Positions 1 through 5,095 of a DNA stretch of 5,095 bases are shown here, piece by piece. The position numbers and the translations under genes are program-made. The stretch covers positions 1 through 5,095 of the forward strand of contig PTKA01000153.1 in the NCBI GenBank assembly GCA_002937525.1, in the 5' to 3' direction. Numbering within the stretch: the stretch's first letter is position 1; each line of letters begins with the position of its first letter. The notes beneath the pieces are model-generated. The model did not search any database. It saw only the letters and a list, made by a program, of their open reading frames with translations, and was not told the DNA's origin. This DNA is from Alphaproteobacteria bacterium MarineAlpha10_Bin3 (GTDB lineage Bacteria > Pseudomonadota > Alphaproteobacteria > UBA8366 > GCA-2717185).

Positions 1-1112
1 TGAAGGTCGAATCGCCGCACGGCGATCCGCTGCGCATGATCGGTCATCATTTCGAGGGCAAATCGCTGTGGTGGGCGAGCATGCACCGCAACAAGGAAGT
101 GATCGCCATCAACCTCAAATCCGACGATGGCCGCGACATCGTGCGCCGGTTGATGCCGAAATTCGATGTCGTGATCGAAAATTTCAAACCCGGATCGCTG
201 GAAAAATGGGGCCTGGGCTATGACGATATCGCGGCTTCGCATCCAGCCCTTATCCTGGTCCGAATCAGTGGTTATGGGCAAAGCGGGCCGTATAGCGAAC
301 GCGCCGGGTTCGGCATTATCGGCGAATCGTTGAGCGGTCTGCGCAGCATCACCGGCGACCCGGACCGGCCGCCGGCCAGAGTGGCGACGCCGCTCACCGA
401 CTATGTGGCCGGGATGTATGGCGCGCTTGGCGCGCTGGCCGCCCTGCGCCAGCGCGACGAGACCGGGCGCGGTCAGATCATCGATGTGGCGTTGTATGAA
501 TCGGCGTTCTCGATGATGGAAAGTTTCATTCCGGCCTATGAGAAGCTCGGCTTCGTGCCCAACCGCGCTGGCGGCCAGTTGCCCGGCCATGTGCCCAACA
601 GCCTGTTTCCGGTCAAGGATGGCGAATGGATCCATATTGCCGCCGGCAACACCTCGACCTTTCGCCGGCTGGCGGCGGCCATGGAGCGGCCGGAACTGGC
701 CGACGACCCGCGCTTCGTGGACGGCGCCGACCGCACCGCTAACACCGGCGCGCTGCTGGAGATCGTCGCGCAATGGAGCGCTCAATGGGCGCTGGATGAA
801 ATATACCAGCATCTGGTCGCCAGCGACGTGCCGGCGGCCCCGATCTATACCATCGCCGATGTATTCCAGGATCCGCAATTCGCCGCGCGCGACATGATCG
901 TCGAGACGCCGCATGACGAGCTGGGCACGGTCATGCTATCGGGCGTGGTGCCGAAGTTTTCACAAACGCCTGGCGCCATACGCTGGGCCGGACGGGCGCT
1001 GGGCAGCGATACGCGAACCGTGCTGTCGCGCGAACTGGCGCTGTCCGATGTGGCACTCGACGCCCTGGAGGCGTCCGGTGCGATTGCATCCAGGCCGGCC
1101 CGCAAGGAATAG
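1..1112 (+). CDS. Class III CoA-transferase (CaiB/BaiF family), 5'-truncated
   Basis: This enzyme family moves CoA between carboxylic acids (formyl-CoA/oxalate, carnitine/crotonobetaine) or racemises acyl-CoAs, in the cytoplasm. The reading frame is open from the left edge (codons in phase with nt 3), so the ATG at 36 is internal and not the start. The first visible residues, VKVESPHGDPLR, match the family's IKVE..GDP..R segment that normally lies about 35-40 residues in. Further family marks are SGYGQSGP (nt 267-290), the TDYVAG segment whose Asp (nt 399-401) aligns with catalytic Asp169 of CaiB and formyl-CoA transferase, a DDPRF segment near nt 700, and PKFSQTPG (nt 951-974). The visible 369 codons plus the missing end give the usual size of about 400. 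The stop is TAG at 1110-1112. It is probably the first visible member of an operon with the transporter 51 nt downstream. The acid substrate cannot be told from sequence, and an acyl-CoA racemase role is a less likely alternative. Confidence 0.93.
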   Translation, partial: KVESPHGDPLRMIGHHFEGKSLWWASMHRNKEVIAINLKSDDGRDIVRRLMPKFDVVIENFKPGSLEKWGLGYDDIAASHPALILVRISGYGQSGPYSERAGFGIIGESLSGLRSITGDPDRPPARVATPLTDYVAGMYGALGALAALRQRDETGRGQIIDVALYESAFSMMESFIPAYEKLGFVPNRAGGQLPGHVPNSLFPVKDGEWIHIAAGNTSTFRRLAAAMERPELADDPRFVDGADRTANTGALLEIVAQWSAQWALDEIYQHLVASDVPAAPIYTIADVFQDPQFAARDMIVETPHDELGTVMLSGVVPKFSQTPGAIRWAGRALGSDTRTVLSRELALSDVALDALEASGAIASRPARKE

Positions 1113-1150
1113 ATTTCACCCTATATTGCCTTTGCGCGATGGGGTTCGAG

Positions 1151-1155
1151 AGGAG
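1151..1155 (+). promoter_or_regulatory. Ribosome-binding site setting a TTG start for the ABC transporter
   Basis: AGGAG lies 8 nt before TTG at 1164-1166. No in-frame ATG or GTG lies between the upstream in-frame stop (TAG 1110-1112) and this TTG. The next in-frame ATG is residue 66, inside the second membrane helix. The Shine-Dalgarno match and the membrane-domain N-terminus together support TTG as the start. Confidence 0.75.
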
Positions 1156-1163
1156 CAAAAGCG

Positions 1164-4100
1164 TTGTATTTCGACCGCCGCCTTTGGCAGTTTACCCAGG
1201 GTGTCAGGCTGCGCATCTTCTGGGCGGTGCTGGTCGGGCTGGCCTCCGCGGCGGTCGGCGTGGCGCGGCTGGCCCTGCTTGGCTGGCTGCTGGGGCGGGT
1301 CTTCGCCGGCGCGCCGTTTGCCGATCTGGTCTGGCCGTTTGCCGCGGTGGCGGCGATCATGGCGCTGCGCGGCGTGCTGGAATATATCCGCAACATGGTC
1401 GCCCACCGGACCGCCGCCATCGTGCAACTGCATATCCGGCGGCAACTCTATGACCAGGTGGTGGCGCTTGGCCCGGCTTATTTCGGACTGGAGCGCACCG
1501 GCGACGTGATCCTGGCGATGGTCGATGGGGTCGAACAGCTCGAAGTCTATTTCGGTCAATATCTGCCGCAACTGTTCGTGTCGGCGCTGACCCCGGTCGG
1601 TATCTTTGCGTTCGTTGTGTTTCTGGATCTCCCCTCCGCATTGGTGCTGACCGGCGCCGCCCTGGTGACGATGGCGGCGTCGCAGGCGTTTCATGCCTGG
1701 GACAAGCGCAACAGCCTGTGGCGGTCGCGCAGTTACAAGGCGTTTGCGGCCGAATTCCTCGATTCGGTGCAGGGGCTGGGCACGCTCAAGGCGTTCGGGC
1801 AGAGCGGGGCGCGGGCCCGCCTGCTGGCGACCAAGGCGCATGATCTGTTCCGCAGCACGATGTGGCTGCTGGCGACCAGTGCGTTGTCGCGCGGTATCAC
1901 GGATGCCGGCATCGCGATCGGTGCGGCGGCGACGCTCGCGATCGGCGCGTACCGGGTGGTCGATGGCGATATGAGCATTCAGGCGCTGCTGATAATCCTG
2001 ATGATGGGGATCGAGGTGTTCCGGCCGTTGCGCGAACTGCGCATCTTGCTGCATCAGGGCATGGTCGCGCAGGCGGCGTCCATCGGCATCTTCGATCTGC
2101 TGGACGCGGCCCCGCCGGTCGCCTCGCCGGACGCGCCTTTGAGGCCGGGCAGGATGGCGGCGAGCATTGCCTTCGAGCATATCGATTTCACCTATCCCGG
2201 TGGCCGGCGCGCCGCCCACCGCGACCTCGATTTCACTGTCGCCGAGGGCGAGCGGGTCGGTATCGTCGGGCCAAGCGGGTCGGGAAAATCCTCGATCGTC
2301 AAGCTGCTGCTGCGCACCCACGACCCGGAGCAGGGCGTCGTCCGGCTTGGCGGCCATGATCTGAAGGCGCTGTCCTTTGCCGATATCCGGGCCCAGCTCG
2401 CGGTCGTCAGCCAGGATACCTATCTGTTTCACGGCACGGTCGAAGACAATCTGCGCTTCGGCAAACCCGATGCGACCCAGGCCGAACTGGAAGCCGCCGC
2501 CCGGTCGGCCAACGCGCATGAATTTATTTCTCGCCTGCCGCAGGGCTATGCAACCGTGGTCGGCGAGCGCGGCATCCGCCTGTCCGGCGGACAGCGCCAG
2601 CGGGTCGCCATTGCCCGCGCGTTGCTGCGCGACGCGCCGATCCTGGTTCTCGACGAGGCCTTGTCGGCGGTCGATGCGCAGAATGAGGCGGTGATCCAGC
2701 AGGCGCTCGACCGGTTGATGAAAGGGCGCACGACCGTGATCTTCGCCCACCGCCTGTCCAGCGTGATCGACGCCGACCGCATCCTGGTGCTCGACGACGG
2801 CCATGTCTGCGAGAGCGGGACCCATGGCGCCCTGATGGCGCGGCGCGGCGCGTATTACGCGCTGATGGCTGCCCAGGCGGAAGGCGACGACACTGCAGGT
2901 GCTGCCATTGATGATGGCAAACAGGCCGCCGATGGCGGCGAGGTGGCGCATTTCGATCCGCTGGAACCAACCGATTCGATTCTGCGCGCCGAAGGGCTTG
3001 GCTGGGCGCAGGCGACGGCGGCGCTGTTCACGCATATAGCGCCGCACAAGGCCAAGCTGACGTTGACCTTCTTGTTTGGCGTTGCCCGCGTCGTGGCGCT
3101 GATCGGCATCGGCGTGGTCGGCGCATTGGCCGTGGCCGCACTTAAACACGGCGAACCGTTCGACGATCTGCTGATCGTGCTGGCGGTGATGGCACCGCTG
3201 GCCGGTATCCTGCACTGGTTTGAATCCTGGATCGCGCATGACATGGCGTTCCGGCTGCTGGCCAATATGCGGATCGCTTTGTTCAATCAGCTTGACCGGC
3301 TGGCGCCGGCGTACTTGCTGCGGCGGCGGAGCGGCGACCTTGTCGGCATGGCAACGAACGATGTTGAGCTGGTCGAATTTTTCTTCGCCCATACGGTGGC
3401 GCCGGCGTTCGTCGCCGCCCTGGTTCCGGCCGTGGTCATGGCGACATTGTTCGCCTTTGGCTGGCAGATGGCGCTGGCGCTGCTGCCGTTCCTTGGCGCG
3501 GTGGCGCTCAGCCCGTTCTTCATGCGCAAGCGGATCGACCGGCTGGGTTCGCGCGCCCGCGAGATGCTGGGCGAGTTGAACGCGTTCAGCGTCGATACCA
3601 TTCAGGGATTGAGCGAAATCGCCGCCTTCCAGCGCGAAGGCGACCGTGGCCGCGCCTTCATCGAACAGGTCGAACGGCATCACCGCATCCGCCTGCCGTT
3701 CTTTCGCGATCTGACCATCCAGACCGCGTTTCTGGAGGCCGCCACCGGGCTGGGCGGGCTGGTCGTCATCGTTGTTGGCGTGATTTTGGTCAATGACGGC
3801 GCGCTTGACCGGGCGATGCTGCCGATGCTGAGCCTGCTGGCGATGGCCGCGTTCCTGCCGATCTCCGAGATCGCCAATGTCGGACGGCAGCTTGCCGATA
3901 CATTGGGGGCGACGCGCCGGCTTTATGCGGTGGAAAATGAGGTGGTGCCGGTAACCGATGGGCCGGGCGTGCCGGCGCCGGCCGGCGGCGGGGCCAGTCT
4001 GGAGCTGGAAAATGTCGGGTTTTCGTATTTCGGCGGCAACCGGCAGGCGCTGTCCGGCGTCAGCATGATGGTGCCGGCCGGCGGCACGGTGGCGCTGGTC

Positions 4101-4733
4101 GGCGCGTCGGGTGCGGGCAAGAGCACGCTGGCCCATCTGCTGATGCGGTTCTGGGACCCGGATTCGGGCGTCGTGCGCATGGACGGCCACGATCTGCGCG
4201 ATTTCGAACTCGACGATCTGCGCGCCCGGATCGCGCTGGTGGCGCAGGATACCTATCTGTTCAACGATACCCTGGGCGCCAATATCCGCATCGCCAGGCC
4301 AAATGCGAGCGACGCCGAAGTGGTCGATGCCTTGCGCCGCGCGGCGCTGGCCGATTTTGTCGATTCGCTTCCCGATGGGCTGGACACCCGCGTCGGCGAG
4401 CGCGGCATGCGGCTTTCCGGCGGGCAGCGCCAGCGGGTCGCGATCGCGCGCGCGTTCCTCAAAGACGCGCCGGTGCTGATCCTGGACGAGGCGACCTCGC
4501 ATCTCGACGCCGTCAATGAACAAGCGGTGCGCGGCGCGCTGGATGCGCTGATGGCCGACCGCACCACTGTTATTGTGGCGCACCGCCTGTCGACCATCCG
4601 CAACGCCGATCTGATCGTCGTCATGGCGGCGGGCCGGGTCGTTGAATCGGGCAAACACGCCGAACTGCTGGCGCAAGGCGGTTCCTACGCCCGCCTGGTC
4701 GCCCGCCAGATCGCCAGCGCCGCCGCCGAATAA
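1164..4733 (+). CDS. Full-length CydDC-like ABC exporter, TMD-NBD-TMD-NBD fusion (1189 aa)
   Basis: This inner-membrane ATP-driven exporter has both half-transporters in one chain. Membrane domain 1 spans about 16-290 and ATPase 1 about 333-571: Walker A GPSGSGKSS 369-377, Q-loop Q417, LSGGQRQ 473-479, Walker B ILVLDE 493-498, D504, H-loop H529. A hydrophilic linker (about 572-610) leads to membrane domain 2, about 620-905, and ATPase 2, about 944-1182: Walker A GASGAGKST 980-988, Q1028, LSGGQRQ 1084-1090, Walker B ending D1108-E1109, D1115, H1140. Both ATP sites look catalytically complete. Half 1 resembles CydD (IRRQ 91-94, YLPQ 133-136, a FLDSVQGLGTLKAFG segment from 198, FRPLREL from 286). 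Half 2 resembles CydC (ESWIAHDMAFR 687-697, RSGDL 722-726). E. coli CydD and CydC (about 588 and 573 aa) are separate; fusions are known in actinobacteria. CydDC is linked to cytochrome bd assembly, with thiols or haem proposed as substrate. No cydAB is visible, so substrate is open; another ABCB-type exporter is the alternative. Confidence 0.93.
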   Translation: MYFDRRLWQFTQGVRLRIFWAVLVGLASAAVGVARLALLGWLLGRVFAGAPFADLVWPFAAVAAIMALRGVLEYIRNMVAHRTAAIVQLHIRRQLYDQVVALGPAYFGLERTGDVILAMVDGVEQLEVYFGQYLPQLFVSALTPVGIFAFVVFLDLPSALVLTGAALVTMAASQAFHAWDKRNSLWRSRSYKAFAAEFLDSVQGLGTLKAFGQSGARARLLATKAHDLFRSTMWLLATSALSRGITDAGIAIGAAATLAIGAYRVVDGDMSIQALLIILMMGIEVFRPLRELRILLHQGMVAQAASIGIFDLLDAAPPVASPDAPLRPGRMAASIAFEHIDFTYPGGRRAAHRDLDFTVAEGERVGIVGPSGSGKSSIVKLLLRTHDPEQGVVRLGGHDLKALSFADIRAQLAVVSQDTYLFHGTVEDNLRFGKPDATQAELEAAARSANAHEFISRLPQGYATVVGERGIRLSGGQRQRVAIARALLRDAPILVLDEALSAVDAQNEAVIQQALDRLMKGRTTVIFAHRLSSVIDADRILVLDDGHVCESGTHGALMARRGAYYALMAAQAEGDDTAGAAIDDGKQAADGGEVAHFDPLEPTDSILRAEGLGWAQATAALFTHIAPHKAKLTLTFLFGVARVVALIGIGVVGALAVAALKHGEPFDDLLIVLAVMAPLAGILHWFESWIAHDMAFRLLANMRIALFNQLDRLAPAYLLRRRSGDLVGMATNDVELVEFFFAHTVAPAFVAALVPAVVMATLFAFGWQMALALLPFLGAVALSPFFMRKRIDRLGSRAREMLGELNAFSVDTIQGLSEIAAFQREGDRGRAFIEQVERHHRIRLPFFRDLTIQTAFLEAATGLGGLVVIVVGVILVNDGALDRAMLPMLSLLAMAAFLPISEIANVGRQLADTLGATRRLYAVENEVVPVTDGPGVPAPAGGGASLELENVGFSYFGGNRQALSGVSMMVPAGGTVALVGASGAGKSTLAHLLMRFWDPDSGVVRMDGHDLRDFELDDLRARIALVAQDTYLFNDTLGANIRIARPNASDAEVVDALRRAALADFVDSLPDGLDTRVGERGMRLSGGQRQRVAIARAFLKDAPVLILDEATSHLDAVNEQAVRGALDALMADRTTVIVAHRLSTIRNADLIVVMAAGRVVESGKHAELLAQGGSYARLVARQIASAAAE

Positions 4734-4737
4734 GGAA
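4732..4737 (+). promoter_or_regulatory. Ribosome-binding site of the enolase-superfamily gene, overlapping the transporter stop codon
   Basis: AAGGAA overlaps the TAA stop (4731-4733) of the ABC transporter and lies 7 nt before ATG 4745-4747. The overlap of stop codon and ribosome-binding site suggests translational coupling and supports both co-transcription and this start. Confidence 0.7.
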
Positions 4738-4744
4738 CATTCGC

Positions 4745-5095
4745 ATGGGACCGAAGATTACCGAAATCCGCGCGCGCAGCCTGCGCGTCCCGCTCGACAA
4801 TCCGACCTCGATGTCGAGCCGCATGGTGCATCACCGCGATTACTGCATCGTCGAAGTCGAAGCCGATGACGGCCATAAGGGGATCGGTTTCTGCTATGTC
4901 GGCAGCGGCGGCGGGCCGCTGGTGGCGCTGGCGGTGCGTGAATTGCTGGCCCCGGTGCTGCGCGGCGAAGACCCGTTCCGGGTCGAGGGGCTGTGGGTGC
5001 AAATGTATCAGGAATCCCTGCTACAGGGCCGGGCCGGGTCGGTGATGCGCGCGATCAGTATCCTGGACACCGCATTATGGGACCGCAACGCCAGA
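4745..5095 (+). CDS. Mandelate racemase / muconate lactonizing enzyme family protein, N-terminal domain only (3'-truncated)
   Basis: The ATG at 4745 opens a frame of 117 codons that runs off the right edge without a stop. It starts MGPKITEIRARSLRVPLD and shows the layout of the enolase-superfamily capping domain. A first strand is followed by a loop over the active site (about residues 18-30), then the strand IVEVEADDG.KGIGF (about 35-50), then helices with LLAPVLRGEDPF (about 69-80), and finally SILDTALWD (about 106-114), which matches the family's hallmark ALWD segment leading into the barrel. Members abstract the proton alpha to a carboxylate with Mg2+ and act as racemases, epimerases, cycloisomerases or sugar-acid dehydratases. 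The metal ligands and catalytic Lys or His lie in the missing barrel (full length usually 360-400), so the reaction cannot be assigned. It starts 11 nt after the transporter stop. Codons CTA, TTA and AGA occur in this short stretch, while CTA and TTA are absent from nearly all of the transporter. Confidence 0.88.
   Translation, partial: MGPKITEIRARSLRVPLDNPTSMSSRMVHHRDYCIVEVEADDGHKGIGFCYVGSGGGPLVALAVRELLAPVLRGEDPFRVEGLWVQMYQESLLQGRAGSVMRAISILDTALWDRNAR

Noticed and set aside
36..38. ATG at 36 as the start of the CoA-transferase
   Set aside because: The frame is open upstream to the window edge and encodes the conserved VKVE...GDPLR segment, so the true start lies off the window.
1122..1127. 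TATATT in the 51-nt gap, resembling a -10 promoter box
   Set aside because: No -35-like sequence lies 16-18 bp upstream and there is no extended -10 TG. The short gap fits read-through transcription better.
1113..1163. Possible terminator or attenuator between the CoA-transferase and the transporter
   Set aside because: No GC-rich hairpin followed by a T-run is visible in the 51 nt.
1139..1453. Open frame on the + strand from ATG 1139, just before the transporter
   Set aside because: It overlaps the well-supported transporter in another frame and its product is Gly/Arg/Ala-rich with no recognisable family.
913..1509. 198-codon + strand open frame spanning the gene junction
   Set aside because: It overlaps the conserved C-terminus of the CoA-transferase and the N-terminus of the transporter out of frame; composition is typical of a GC-rich shadow frame.
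1116..4676. A 1186-codon open frame on the - strand opposite the ABC transporter
   Set aside because: It mirrors the transporter codon-for-codon, has a His/Arg/Gln-rich low-information composition with no domain, and is explained by absence of TTA, CTA and TCA in the sense gene.
4642..4869. 75-codon + strand open frame across the transporter end and the next gene
   Set aside because: It overlaps two supported genes out of frame and shows no family features.

Overview
The window is a compact, GC-rich stretch of bacterial chromosome. It carries three genes on the + strand with almost no intergenic DNA and reads like a piece of one operon. Base composition, codon choice (GGC, GCC, CGC and CTG dominate) and the protein styles suggest a proteobacterium, most likely an alphaproteobacterium such as a sphingomonad or a rhodospirillalean relative. 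That placement is an inference; no rRNA or other marker gene is present.

Layout: (1) 1-1112 is a class III (CaiB/BaiF family) CoA-transferase whose first 30-40 residues lie off the left edge. (2) After 51 nt comes 1164-4733, a 1189-residue full-length ABC exporter with the order membrane domain - ATPase - membrane domain - ATPase in one chain. It probably starts at a TTG codon behind an AGGAG ribosome-binding site. Its first half resembles CydD and its second half CydC, so it looks like a fused CydDC-type transporter, but both ATPase domains have full consensus motifs. (3) After 11 nt comes 4745 to the right edge, the N-terminal capping domain of a mandelate racemase / muconate lactonizing enzyme (enolase superfamily) protein. 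Its catalytic barrel is outside the window.

The spacing and shared direction suggest co-transcription. The two enzymes fit a catabolic route for an organic acid: the CoA-transferase would activate or recycle an acid as its thioester, and the enolase-superfamily enzyme would do a proton abstraction (racemisation, epimerisation or dehydration) on a carboxylate. The transporter may serve that pathway or may be a housekeeping CydDC-like exporter that happens to lie between them; no cydAB is visible. No RNA gene, mobile element, CRISPR array, convincing promoter or terminator was seen, and no gene-free stretch exceeds 51 nt. The most notable items are the CydDC-like fusion in this setting, the fixed 611-residue register between its two halves, and a histidine in its second half that matches a haem-ligand position reported for CydC. 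I do not see strong evidence for a wholly new system.
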